A stretch of 7,948 nucleotides of DNA from Hydrogenimonas sp. (GCF_029933015.1 NZ_JAOZOZ010000071.1:1-7948), one strand, 5' to 3'. Numbered from the stretch's first letter, positions 1-7,607 are shown. Made by a program: numbers and translations. The notes: generated by a model not told the origin, from the sequence alone.

Positions 1-2034
1 TATCTTTTCAGTATCGCCATGCGGATGATCTGGGTCCAGTGGGCGGGTGCGCATCCCGAGTTTTTCTGGAACGGGCAGATCATGATCAACACCAACGACG
101 GCTATTTTTTCGCTTCCGGTGTCCAGAAGGAGCTTTTCGGCACGCTGCAGCACAATCCCAGGGTCCCCGACATCTTCTACACCGCCACGGTGTTCGTCAC
201 CTATCTGGCGGCGAAATTCCTTCCTTTCTCTCTCGATACGGTGATCCTCTATATGCCCACCGTCATTTCCGGTCTCGTCGTCGTTCCCATCATTCTGATA
301 GGCCGTCTCTACCATTCGACGCTGATGGGTTTTTTCGCCGCGTTGCTGGGAGCGATCGCCTGGAGCTACTACAACCGGACGATGACGGGTTATTACGATA
401 CGGATATGTTTTCGGCCATGGCGCCGATGTTCATTCTCTATTTTCTCATCGGCGCCATCGAGAAGGAGGACTATGCCCACCTTTTGCTGGCGGCGCTGAC
501 GATCGTGCTCTATCCTTTTCTGTATGATATGGGGCTTTCGATCATCTACGCGATGGGGCTGATGTATATGCTCTATATGGTCGTCTTCCATCCCCGGGAC
601 CGCTTCACCTACCGATCCATCGCGATCATAGCTCTGGCGCTGATGCCCTTCTACTGGCCGGCGAAAATCGCGGCGATCGCGCTCGCCTATCTTCTTTTCA
701 GGCAGGAGCGTCTGGAGGGAATGCACGAGAAGATCTTCGCAGCTGTCGCGGTCCTTCTTTTTCTGTGGCTCGGCGACGTCTTCCCCCTCATATGGCACAA
801 GATCGCCAGTTACGCCGTCCGCGGAACCGAAACCCAGGGGCTTCATTTCTTCCAGGTCAACGCCACGGTACGCGAAGCGGGAAAGATCCCCTTCGAGTTG
901 ATGGCCAAACGGATCAGCGGTTCGGTGCCGGGGCTTTTCGCCGCCGTGATCGGCTACATCCTGCTCGTTGTCCGCCACCGCTCCTTCATTCTCGCTCTGC
1001 CTCTCATCGGCATCGGTATCTTTTCGCTGTGGGGCGGCCTGCGTTTTACGGTCTATGCTGTGCCAGTGGCGGCCATCAGTCTCGTCTATCTCATTTTCGT
1101 CGTCACCTCTTTCATGCAGAACGAGCGTCTGCGCTATCTCGCCACGGGGATCCTGACCCTTCTGGCGCTCTGGCCCAATATAGCCCATATCCAAAACTAC
1201 AAAGTTCCCACCGTCTTCAACGCCGAAGAGGTGAAAGTCCTGGACGGACTCAAAAGAAAAGGAAGCGACAAGGATTATGTGGTCGCGTGGTGGGACTACG
1301 GGTATCCCATCTGGTATTACGCCGACAAAAACACACTGATCGACGGGGGAAAGCACGATCACGACAATTTCATCGTCTCCGAAATCCTGACGACCGATTC
1401 GCAGCTCGAGGCGGCCAGGCTCAGCCGTATCGCGGTGGAGACCTATGTCTCCTCCGGCTACAAGGTGGTGGCGGACACGCTCTTTGAAAACGGCAAGCAT
1501 CCCGTCGACCCCAACGACTATCTTCAGAGACTCTCCGAGACGGCCCCGGTGAAGATGCCTGAAAAAACCCGGGAAGTGTTTCTCTATCTGCCCTACAGAA
1601 TGATCGACATTTTCCCGACGGTCGCCGTCTTCAGCAATCTCGACCTCAAAACCGGCGAACGGTACGAACGCAACTTTTTCTACAAAATCAACAATTTCAA
1701 AGATTCGCCCGACGAGCTGATACTCGGTGGGGGCATCAAGCTCGACAAACGTACGGCGATACTGCATCTGGGCAATCGCAAGACGCAGCTTCGCCGGTTC
1801 GTCGTCACGACACTCGACGAAAAGGGTAAAAACCATACGAATGTGCAGAACGTCAATCCGGAGGCGAAAATCTCGCTGATTTTCATGAAAAGCTACAACG
1901 CTTTTCTGCTTCTCGATGAAAAGATGTACAATTCGCTGTATATCCAGCTTTTCGTGCTGGGGAACTACAACGACGACCTGTTCGAACTGGTCGAAAGTTC
2001 TCCCTGGTCGAAAGTGTACAGACTCAAACTATGA
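1..2034 (+). CDS. pglB: PglB oligosaccharyltransferase (STT3 family), 5' partial
   Basis: Membrane enzyme that transfers a lipid-linked oligosaccharide from undecaprenyl pyrophosphate to asparagine in periplasmic proteins. The reading frame is open from base 1 and its first residues (YLFSIAMRM) match the first membrane helix of Campylobacter PglB. The ATG at 19 is therefore internal; roughly 20 residues lie upstream of the window. Visible catalytic features: the first metal-binding Asp in NDGY (D at 97-99), the second DxD motif in YYDTDM (397 and 403), the external-loop TVRE with its Glu at 874-876, an Arg in GLRFT (1042-1044), the WWDYG sequon-binding motif (1288-1302), and the bacterial MI motif MIDIFPTV (1600-1623). 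The Arg aligned with C. jejuni R331 is kept at 910-912. About a dozen hydrophobic helices fill the first 400 residues; a soluble periplasmic domain follows. The C-terminal LGNYNDDLFELV matches the family's natural end. The stop overlaps the pglC start (ATGA). Confidence 0.96.
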   Translation, partial: YLFSIAMRMIWVQWAGAHPEFFWNGQIMINTNDGYFFASGVQKELFGTLQHNPRVPDIFYTATVFVTYLAAKFLPFSLDTVILYMPTVISGLVVVPIILIGRLYHSTLMGFFAALLGAIAWSYYNRTMTGYYDTDMFSAMAPMFILYFLIGAIEKEDYAHLLLAALTIVLYPFLYDMGLSIIYAMGLMYMLYMVVFHPRDRFTYRSIAIIALALMPFYWPAKIAAIALAYLLFRQERLEGMHEKIFAAVAVLLFLWLGDVFPLIWHKIASYAVRGTETQGLHFFQVNATVREAGKIPFELMAKRISGSVPGLFAAVIGYILLVVRHRSFILALPLIGIGIFSLWGGLRFTVYAVPVAAISLVYLIFVVTSFMQNERLRYLATGILTLLALWPNIAHIQNYKVPTVFNAEEVKVLDGLKRKGSDKDYVVAWWDYGYPIWYYADKNTLIDGGKHDHDNFIVSEILTTDSQLEAARLSRIAVETYVSSGYKVVADTLFENGKHPVDPNDYLQRLSETAPVKMPEKTREVFLYLPYRMIDIFPTVAVFSNLDLKTGERYERNFFYKINNFKDSPDELILGGGIKLDKRTAILHLGNRKTQLRRFVVTTLDEKGKNHTNVQNVNPEAKISLIFMKSYNAFLLLDEKMYNSLYIQLFVLGNYNDDLFELVESSPWSKVYRLKL

Positions 2035-2630
2035 AACGTTCCGACGAAATAGTCAAACGCCTTTTCGATGTGACGCTTTCGGCCGCCGGTCTCGTGGTGC
2101 TCTCGCCCGTGATACTGGCCGCATGGGCGGTGGCTTCCCTGGAAACCGGGAGCAACGGCTTTTTTCTGCAGACGCGTGTGGGAAAGGACGGAAAGCTGTT
2201 TCGTGTGATCAAGATCAAAACCATGAAGCCGCTCGAAGGGGTGGATACGACCGTTACGACCGCGTCGGATGCGCGGATCACGCGAAGCGGCCGTTTTTTC
2301 AGAAAAACGAAGATCGACGAGCTTCCCCAGCTGTGGAACATCCTCAAGGGAGAGATGAGCTTCGTGGGACCGCGGCCCGACGTTCCGGGATTCGCTGACC
2401 GGCTGGAGGGGGAGGACCGCGTCGTGCTTTCGGTCCGACCCGGCATCACGGGGCCCGCGACGCTGAAATACAGAAACGAGGAGGAGATCCTGGCCAACCA
2501 GGAGGATCCCGAGCGCTACAACCGGGAAGTGATCTGGCCGGACAAAGTGCGTATCAACGCGGAATATATCCGAAACTGGAGCTTCCGAGGGGATCTGGAA
2601 ATCCTTCTTAAAACGATCAAAGGCGCATAG
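2031..2630 (+). CDS. pglC: PglC-like monotopic phosphoglycosyl transferase (bacterial sugar transferase family)
   Basis: Predicted to move a sugar-1-phosphate from a UDP-sugar onto undecaprenyl phosphate at the inner membrane, the first committed membrane step of glycan assembly. The 199-residue protein has the family layout: N-terminal basic residues (K9, R10), one hydrophobic re-entrant helix at about residues 15-36 broken by Ser25-Pro26, the catalytic Asp96-Glu97 in KIDELPQLWN, then KGEMSFVGPRP (106-116) and RPGITG (136-141). After RPGITG it differs from C. jejuni PglC: it has GPATLKYRNEEEIL and an insert around residues 153-172 instead of GWAQVNGRN. The sugar specificity is therefore less certain than the reaction. 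The start overlaps the pglB stop and has no clear Shine-Dalgarno sequence, which suggests translational coupling. Position between pglB and pglE supports the pgl role; another undecaprenyl-phosphate sugar transferase with a different sugar is the alternative. Confidence 0.88.
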   Translation: MKRSDEIVKRLFDVTLSAAGLVVLSPVILAAWAVASLETGSNGFFLQTRVGKDGKLFRVIKIKTMKPLEGVDTTVTTASDARITRSGRFFRKTKIDELPQLWNILKGEMSFVGPRPDVPGFADRLEGEDRVVLSVRPGITGPATLKYRNEEEILANQEDPERYNREVIWPDKVRINAEYIRNWSFRGDLEILLKTIKGA

Positions 2631-3731
2631 ATGGACAAAAGAGTGTTTCTCTCCCCTCCGGACATGGGCGGTTCGGAACCCGACTATGTCAAGGAGGTTT
2701 TCGAAAGCAACTATATCGCACCCATCGGTCAATTCGTCGACAGGTTCGAACGCGCCGTCGTCTCTTTCACGGGAGCGGAACACGCCGTGGCCTTGAGCTC
2801 CGGGACCGCGGCGATCCATCTGGCTCTGAGGGTCGGCGGCGTGGAGAGGGGAGACAGGGTGCTGGCCTCCACTTTTACCTTTATCGGCTCCGTGGCGCCC
2901 ATTCTTTACCAGAATGCCGAGCCCGTTTTCATAGATTCGGACGAGAGCTGGAATCTCGATCCGACTCTTCTGGAAGAGGCGATAGAGAGGGAGAAGCCCA
3001 AAGCGCTGATCCTCACGCATCTGTACGGCCAGAGTGCGAAAATGGAGGAGATCGTCCAAATCTGTGAAGAAAAGGGTGTTCTGCTGATCGAAGATGCGGC
3101 AGAGAGTCTCGGGGCGACCTATGGCGGGAAGCAGACGGGCACTTTCGGACGGTTCGGCATCTACTCTTTCAACGGCAACAAGATCATTACGACCGGGGGA
3201 GGGGGCATGCTGGTGGGTGCGAAAGCGGAAGATATCGAGAAGGCGAGAAAACTCTCCACCCAGGCGAGGGAAGAGGCGATATGGTATGAGCATACCGAAG
3301 TCGGCTACAACTACCGCATGAGCAACGTGCTGGCGGCGATCGGTGTGGGGCAGATGGAGGTTCTTCCCGAACGGATCGAAAAAAAGCGGAAGATTTTCGA
3401 ATGGTACCGGGAGTCTCTGGAGGATATCGAAGAGATCTCCTGGATGCCCGAGGTCGAAAAGAGCCGGGGCAACCGGTGGCTGACCACACTGACATTCGAA
3501 AAAACCGATCCTTTCGAGGTGATCGGTGCACTCGAGAGAAAAAACGTCGAGTCGAGACCGCTGTGGAAGCCGATGCATATGCAGCCGCTTTTCAGAGGCG
3601 CCAGAGCGTATGGCGGCGGAGTGAGCGAGAAGCTTTTCGCCAGAGGGCTCTGCCTTCCCAGCGGTACGTCTCTTGAAAAAGAGGATGTCGAGAAAATTTC
3701 CGCCATCGTCCGGGAGGCGATATGTTCATAA
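2631..3731 (+). CDS. pglE: PglE UDP-4-keto sugar aminotransferase (DegT/DnrJ/EryC1/StrS family)
   Basis: PLP-dependent cytoplasmic aminotransferase. In Campylobacter, PglE transfers the amino group of glutamate to C4 of the UDP-4-keto-2,4,6-trideoxy sugar made by PglF, giving UDP-4-amino-4,6-dideoxy-GlcNAc. The N-terminus FLSPPDMGGSEPDYVKEVF and NYIAPIGQFVDRFE follow C. jejuni PglE closely. The Schiff-base lysine is K184 in NGNKIITTGGGG, the same number as in C. jejuni. D155 in LIEDAAESLG should contact the PLP ring nitrogen. STQARE, GYNYRMSN and CLPSGT near the C-terminus are also typical. At 366 residues it is about 20 shorter than the C. jejuni enzyme, missing a variable insert after the NRWLTT segment. 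The ATG directly follows the pglC stop; AAAGG at 2619-2623, 7 nt upstream, fits as ribosome binding site. It overlaps pglF by 10 nt. Confidence 0.94.
   Translation: MDKRVFLSPPDMGGSEPDYVKEVFESNYIAPIGQFVDRFERAVVSFTGAEHAVALSSGTAAIHLALRVGGVERGDRVLASTFTFIGSVAPILYQNAEPVFIDSDESWNLDPTLLEEAIEREKPKALILTHLYGQSAKMEEIVQICEEKGVLLIEDAAESLGATYGGKQTGTFGRFGIYSFNGNKIITTGGGGMLVGAKAEDIEKARKLSTQAREEAIWYEHTEVGYNYRMSNVLAAIGVGQMEVLPERIEKKRKIFEWYRESLEDIEEISWMPEVEKSRGNRWLTTLTFEKTDPFEVIGALERKNVESRPLWKPMHMQPLFRGARAYGGGVSEKLFARGLCLPSGTSLEKEDVEKISAIVREAICS
3712..3717 (+). promoter_or_regulatory. Ribosome binding site of pglF
   Basis: GGGAGG lies 4 nt before the ATG at 3722, inside the 3' end of pglE. It supports this start, which creates a 10-nt overlap between the two genes. 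Confidence 0.6.
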
Positions 3732-5548
3732 GACCCACGTTCGGAACGAGGATTCTCTTTTTTGTACTGAGTGACCTGCTCCTGAGTGCGGTGACGCTCT
3801 ATTCGGCCTACGCACTCCGTTTCAATTTCGCGATTCCTCCCCATTTCCTCGACAATTTTTGGCGCGTCTATGTCGTTCTCGTCTTTTTCAAGATCGCGGC
3901 CTTTTTTCTTTTGCGGGTATATTTCAGTTCATGGAGGTTTTTCGGACTCCACGATTTCAAGAGGCTTTTTCTGGGGCATGTGTTCGCCTATGCGGCCTTC
4001 GTCGTCGTTTTTCTTTTCGCGAAGGAGTGGTTTACGCCGATGCCAAGAAGCGCCATCATCATCGATTTCGTTCTCTCGATGCTGCTGATCGGGGGGCTTC
4101 GTATCTCCAAACGGCTCGTCATAGAGAGTGCCGGAAGCGGCGAGAAAAAGAAGAGCGTCGTCATAGGGGTCTCCCCCCGGACTTCCCAGATCATCAGGAG
4201 CGGACTTTCGGGAGACATTCCTTTCTATCCGGTAGGTGTGATCGATATCGGCGGGAGGATGGCCGGAACCTATGTGGAAAACGTCAAAGTCTACGATATC
4301 GGAAAGCTTTCCGATATCGTAAGAGAAGAGGAGGTGCAGGCCGCTCTGATCGCCCAGAGGTTCGAACCCAAAGAGCTCGACCGGATCGTCGAAAAGCTCA
4401 ACGATCTGGGTATAAAAGAGATCAAGCTGGTATCCCTGCTCGCCGACCGTGACGAAAAGCTCAAGGATATCGCCATCGAAGACCTGCTGGCGCGACAACC
4501 CAAAGACCTCGATATCGACGCGATCGAAACGTTCGTCAAAAACAAGACGGTGCTCGTGACGGGAGCGGGGGGGAGTATCGGCAGCGAGATTTGCCGGCAG
4601 GTACTCAGGTTCGGTGCGGATCGGCTTGTCATGGTCGACAATTCCGAATACAATCTCTATCAGATCGCCGAGCAGATCGACGCTTCGCGGGCGGTGGCGA
4701 AACTGGTTTCGGTGCTGGACAGAGAGAGACTCGAGGAGATTTTCGGAAAGTATCGTCCCGATATCGTGATTCATGCCGCCGCCTACAAGCATGTGCCGCT
4801 TTGCGAGGAGAATGTCGATGCGGCCATAGAGAACAACGTCCTGGGCGTCAAGAACGTCATAGATCTGGCCATCCGATACGGTGTCGAAAAGGTCGTCAAC
4901 ATCTCCAGCGATAAAGCGGTGCGCCCCACCAATGTCATGGGGGCCACCAAGAGAGTGGGGGAACTCTATGCCCAGAATGTCCCCTCGGACCGGACCGAAA
5001 TCGTTTCCGTAAGATTCGGCAACGTGCTGGGTTCCAGCGGAAGTGTCGTGCCCAAGTTCAAAGAGCAGATCCAAAAAGGCGGACCCGTCACGGTCACCCA
5101 TCCCGAAATCACGCGCTATTTCATGCTGATTCCGGAAGCGTGCCAGCTCGTGCTGCAGGCGGCGGCCATGGCCAAAGGGGGCGAGCTTTTCATTCTCGAC
5201 ATGGGCGAACCGGTCAAAATCGTCGACCTGGCCAGAAAGATGATCCGCCTCTACGGCAAAGAGAATGAGATCGATATCGAGTTCACCGGTCTTCGTCCCG
5301 GTGAAAAGCTCTATGAAGAGCTCTTGATCGACGAGGCCGAGTGCAAAACGAAATACGAGTCGATCTATGTGGCGAAATCGACGAAGTACGATATACAAAG
5401 GCTGAGAGAGGATATCGAAGCGCTTCTCAAAACGAAAGACAAAACCGGACAGCTCAAAAGGATCGTGCCGGAATTCATGCGCAGGGAGATAGACCGGCTC
5501 AGGAAGCCGGGTGAAGAGGAGGGGAAAAGAGGAGAACGCGAGAGATGA
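3722..5548 (+). CDS. pglF: PglF UDP-GlcNAc 4,6-dehydratase (membrane-anchored SDR)
   Basis: Inner-membrane enzyme that converts UDP-GlcNAc to UDP-2-acetamido-2,6-dideoxy-4-keto-hexose, the substrate of PglE and the first step of bacillosamine synthesis. The 608 residues compare with about 590 in C. jejuni. Four N-terminal hydrophobic helices lie at about 9-30, 46-68, 85-101 and 108-127; the marker PRSAIIIDFVLS spans 108-119. A linker Rossmann-like domain follows (about 145-245), then a conserved AIEDLLARQPKDLD (251-264). The SDR domain starts at about 275 with the NAD-binding GAGGSIG at 281-287. HAAAYKHVPLCEEN (351-364), RFGNVLGSSGSV (431-442) and TGLRPGEKLYEELL (522-535) are family signatures. 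The active-site triad is Ser396-Asp397-Lys398, and the usual SDR Tyr of YxxxK is Met406 (MGATK), as in C. jejuni PglF. It is the last gene of the operon and converges with ilvD. Confidence 0.95.
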   Translation: MFIRPTFGTRILFFVLSDLLLSAVTLYSAYALRFNFAIPPHFLDNFWRVYVVLVFFKIAAFFLLRVYFSSWRFFGLHDFKRLFLGHVFAYAAFVVVFLFAKEWFTPMPRSAIIIDFVLSMLLIGGLRISKRLVIESAGSGEKKKSVVIGVSPRTSQIIRSGLSGDIPFYPVGVIDIGGRMAGTYVENVKVYDIGKLSDIVREEEVQAALIAQRFEPKELDRIVEKLNDLGIKEIKLVSLLADRDEKLKDIAIEDLLARQPKDLDIDAIETFVKNKTVLVTGAGGSIGSEICRQVLRFGADRLVMVDNSEYNLYQIAEQIDASRAVAKLVSVLDRERLEEIFGKYRPDIVIHAAAYKHVPLCEENVDAAIENNVLGVKNVIDLAIRYGVEKVVNISSDKAVRPTNVMGATKRVGELYAQNVPSDRTEIVSVRFGNVLGSSGSVVPKFKEQIQKGGPVTVTHPEITRYFMLIPEACQLVLQAAAMAKGGELFILDMGEPVKIVDLARKMIRLYGKENEIDIEFTGLRPGEKLYEELLIDEAECKTKYESIYVAKSTKYDIQRLREDIEALLKTKDKTGQLKRIVPEFMRREIDRLRKPGEEEGKRGERER

Positions 5549-5562
5549 CGTTCCCTCCTTTT
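5517..5562 (+). terminator. Possible terminator between convergent pglF and ilvD
   Basis: AGGAGGG with AA after one bulged G (5517-5526) can pair with TTCCCTCCT (5551-5559), followed by a short T run (5559-5562). The stem starts inside the pglF coding end, the loop is long (about 24 nt) and the T run is short, so this is a weak intrinsic terminator at best. Nothing better lies in the 18 nt between the two stop codons. Confidence 0.3.
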
Positions 5563-5566
5563 GTCG

Positions 5567-7246
5567 TCAGCACTCCGTCTTGAGTACCGCGCCGTGGGCG
5601 GCGTTGGAGACCAGCAGGCTGTAGCGCTTGAGCCATTTGCCCGGGACCTCTTTTTTCTTTGGCTGCCACTTTTTTCGGCGGCTTTCCAGCTCCTCGTCGC
5701 TGAGGTCGACCCGCAGGATATGGGCGTCGACGTCGAGTTCGATGATGTCGCCGTCTTCGAGCAGCCCGATGACGCCCCCTTCGGCCGCCTCGGGGCTGAC
5801 ATGCCCGATGGAGGCGCCGTGGGTGGCGCCGCTGAATCTTCCGTCGGTGATCAAAGCTACTTTGTCGCCCAGGCCCATCCCCATGATGAGGCTGGTGGGG
5901 GCCAGCATCTCCTGCATGCCCGGGCCGCCTTTGGGTCCTTCGTAACGGATGACTACTACGTCACCGGCCTTGACCTTGCCGCCCATGATGCCCTCAATCG
6001 CTTCCGGCTGGCTGTCGAAGCAGACCGCTTTGCCCCGGAATTTTCGCATGTGCGGGGCGATACCTGCGCTCTTGACCACGGCCCCCTCCTCGGCCAGGTT
6101 GCCGTAGAGGATCGAGAGGCCGCCCACCTGGGAGTAGGGGTTGTCGATGGGGTGGATGATGTTCGTGTCTTTGATCTCGGCGTCTTTGATCCGCTCACCG
6201 ATCGTCTCGCCGGTGACGGTCATGGCGTCGAGTCTGAGCACGTCGCCCCGCTTGGAGATCTCTTTCATCACGGCGCTCACGCCGCCGGCGCGGTTGATAT
6301 CTTCCATGTGAACGGTCGATAACGAGGGGGAGATTTTGGCGATATTGGCCACTTTGTCGCTCAGTTCGTTGATTTTTTTGAGGTCGTAGTCGACGCCCGC
6401 TTCGATGGCGATCGCCATCATGTGCAAGACGGTGTTGGTACTGCCGCCCATGGCCATGTCGACGACGAAAGCGTTGTTGACGGCGTCTTCGTTGAGGATG
6501 TCGCGGATGTTGGGACCTTCGGCCTTGGCCATCTCGACGATTCGCTTGGCCGCCGTGCGCACCATCTCCAGCCGCTCCTCGGTCATCGCCAGCACCGTAC
6601 CGTTGCCGGGCAGGGCGATCCCCATCGCCTCACACAGCGTGTTCATGGAGTTGGCCGTGAACATCCCCGAACACGATCCGCCGCTGGGGCACGCTTCGCA
6701 CTCGATTTCGTAGAGTTGCTCGTCGGTGATCTCCCCTTTGGCCCGCTGTCCGACCGCTTCGAAAGCCGTGGCCAGGTCGATCGGCGTGCCGTCTTTGAGG
6801 TGGCCGGCCCGCATCGGTCCGCCCGAGACGAATATGGTAGGGACGTTGACCCGCAGCGCGCCCATCACCATACCGGGAACGATCTTGTCGCAGTTGGGGA
6901 TACAGATGAGTGCGTCGAGCTTGTGGGCGTTCATCACCGTTTCGATGCTGTCTGCGATGATTTCGCGGCTTGGCAGCGAGTAGAGCATGCCGTCGTGTCC
7001 CATGGCGATGCCGTCGTCGACACCGATGGTGTTGAACTCGAAAGGCACGCCACCCGCTTCGCGGATCGCTTCTTTGACGATGCGGCCGTATTCTTGCAGG
7101 AAGAAGTGGCCGGGAATGATGTCGATGTAGCTGTTGGCTACCCCGATGAACGGTTTGTCGAAATCCTCGTCCTTCAGTCCGGTCGCACGCAGAAGACTGC
7201 GGTGCGGTGCACGTTCGAAGCCTTTTTTGATGATGTCACTTCGCAT
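5567..7246 (-). CDS. ilvD: Dihydroxyacid dehydratase IlvD
   Basis: Iron-sulfur enzyme that dehydrates 2,3-dihydroxy-isovalerate and 2,3-dihydroxy-3-methylvalerate to 2-keto acids, the third common step of valine, isoleucine and leucine synthesis in the cytoplasm. The 559 residues match the short Campylobacter-type IlvD (E. coli is about 616). Visible motifs: IGVDDGIAMGH (74-84), IPNCDKIVPGM (116-126) with cluster Cys119 and the Mg-site Asp120-Lys121, ACPSGGSCSGMFTANSMN (185-202) with Cys192, MGGSTNTVLH (266-275), YEGPKGGPGMQEML (435-448) and the catalytic-Ser region DGRFSGATHG (468-477, Ser472). Position 46 is Gly (IIPGHFF) where the [2Fe-2S] type has a third Cys, which points to the oxygen-sensitive [4Fe-4S] type as in E. 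coli. The start is supported by AAGGA 6 nt upstream and by the family N-terminus MRSDIIKKG. It stands alone on this strand within the window. Confidence 0.97.
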   Translation of the reverse strand: MRSDIIKKGFERAPHRSLLRATGLKDEDFDKPFIGVANSYIDIIPGHFFLQEYGRIVKEAIREAGGVPFEFNTIGVDDGIAMGHDGMLYSLPSREIIADSIETVMNAHKLDALICIPNCDKIVPGMVMGALRVNVPTIFVSGGPMRAGHLKDGTPIDLATAFEAVGQRAKGEITDEQLYEIECEACPSGGSCSGMFTANSMNTLCEAMGIALPGNGTVLAMTEERLEMVRTAAKRIVEMAKAEGPNIRDILNEDAVNNAFVVDMAMGGSTNTVLHMMAIAIEAGVDYDLKKINELSDKVANIAKISPSLSTVHMEDINRAGGVSAVMKEISKRGDVLRLDAMTVTGETIGERIKDAEIKDTNIIHPIDNPYSQVGGLSILYGNLAEEGAVVKSAGIAPHMRKFRGKAVCFDSQPEAIEGIMGGKVKAGDVVVIRYEGPKGGPGMQEMLAPTSLIMGMGLGDKVALITDGRFSGATHGASIGHVSPEAAEGGVIGLLEDGDIIELDVDAHILRVDLSDEELESRRKKWQPKKKEVPGKWLKRYSLLVSNAAHGAVLKTEC

Positions 7247-7252
7247 TGTGGA

Positions 7253-7257
7253 TCCTT
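7253..7257 (-). promoter_or_regulatory. Ribosome binding site of ilvD
   Basis: Reads AAGGA on the minus strand, 6 nt before the ATG at 7246, and fixes the ilvD start. Confidence 0.65.
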
Positions 7258-7278
7258 GCTGTTTCTGATTTTTGGGTA

Positions 7279-7284
7279 ATTGTA
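7279..7284 (-). promoter_or_regulatory. Candidate -10 element for ilvD
   Basis: Minus strand reads TACAAT, about 32 nt upstream of the ilvD start codon. No convincing -35 sits at 16-18 nt; a TTGCGT lies 20 nt upstream, which is too far. Many Campylobacterota sigma70 promoters lack a clear -35, so this is plausible but weak. No leader peptide or attenuator rich in Ile, Val or Leu codons is visible between it and ilvD. Confidence 0.3.
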
Positions 7285-7336
7285 TCGAAAAACCGCTTTA
7301 CAGGACGCAAAAAACGGCTTTTGCCATGTCAGACTC

Positions 7337-7365
7337 TTTACAACACAAAAATTTTGGGCTATAAT
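7337..7365 (+). promoter_or_regulatory. Sigma70 promoter of the tRNA operon
   Basis: TTTACA (7337-7342) and a perfect TATAAT (7360-7365) are separated by exactly 17 nt. Initiation is expected at about 7371-7373, ten bases before tRNA-Gly. The stretch after the -10 (acccgtccc) is GC-rich, as is common in stable-RNA promoters under stringent control. No other convincing promoter appears between the following tRNAs, so they are probably one transcript. Confidence 0.8.
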
Positions 7366-7381
7366 ACCCGTCCCAAAACAT

Positions 7382-7456
<75 letters not shown>

Positions 7457-7506
7457 TAGTTGTATCCAGATAATTTGTGATAGTTTGACAACCGAACAAA
7501 TTTACT

Positions 7507-7593
7507 GCCCGGATGGCGGAATCGGTAGACGCAAGGGACTTAAAATCCCTCGAACATTTGTTCGTGCCGGTTCAAGTCCGGCTCCGGGCACCA
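7507..7593 (+). tRNA. tRNA-Leu (UAA)
   Basis: Class II tRNA. Acceptor GCCCGGA pairs with TCCGGGC, then A73 and encoded CCA. Anticodon stem AGGGA/TCCCT with loop CTTAAAA gives anticodon TAA at 7541-7543. The long variable arm is a hairpin of the form CGAACATTTGTTCG. The T arm GCCGG/CCGGC is canonical. The 50-nt gap after tRNA-Gly holds no clear terminator or promoter. Confidence 0.97.
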
Positions 7594-7607
7594 TTTCTAT
7601 AAAGTAT

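Noticed and set aside
19..21. ATG at 19 as the pglB start
   Set aside because: The frame is open to base 1 and the residues before the ATG match the first membrane helix of Campylobacter PglB, so the real start is upstream of the window.
1965..3578. Long open frame on the minus strand (537 codons) opposite pglC and pglE
   Set aside because: It lies opposite two clearly conserved genes, its translation shows no recognisable family motif, and long antisense frames are common in GC-rich genes of this codon bias.
3929..5398. Long minus-strand open frame (489 codons) opposite pglF
   Set aside because: It is the antisense shadow of pglF. No domain is recognisable and repeated short Asp/Ile/Leu patterns mirror the pglF codons.
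5561..7279. Two plus-strand open frames (5561-6322 and 6422-7279) opposite ilvD
   Set aside because: They mirror ilvD codons and their translations have low-complexity Asp/His/Val/Gly composition without motifs.
7288..7324. Imperfect inverted repeat (AAAAACCG and CGGCTTTT) upstream of ilvD as attenuator or operator
   Set aside because: It has a mismatch in the stem and a loop of about 20 nt, and it lies upstream of the candidate -10, so it would not be in the ilvD leader RNA.
7485..7490. Perfect TTGACA between tRNA-Gly and tRNA-Leu as a -35 element
   Set aside because: A -10 at 16-18 nt would fall inside the tRNA-Leu acceptor and D arm, and no TATAAT-like sequence is there.
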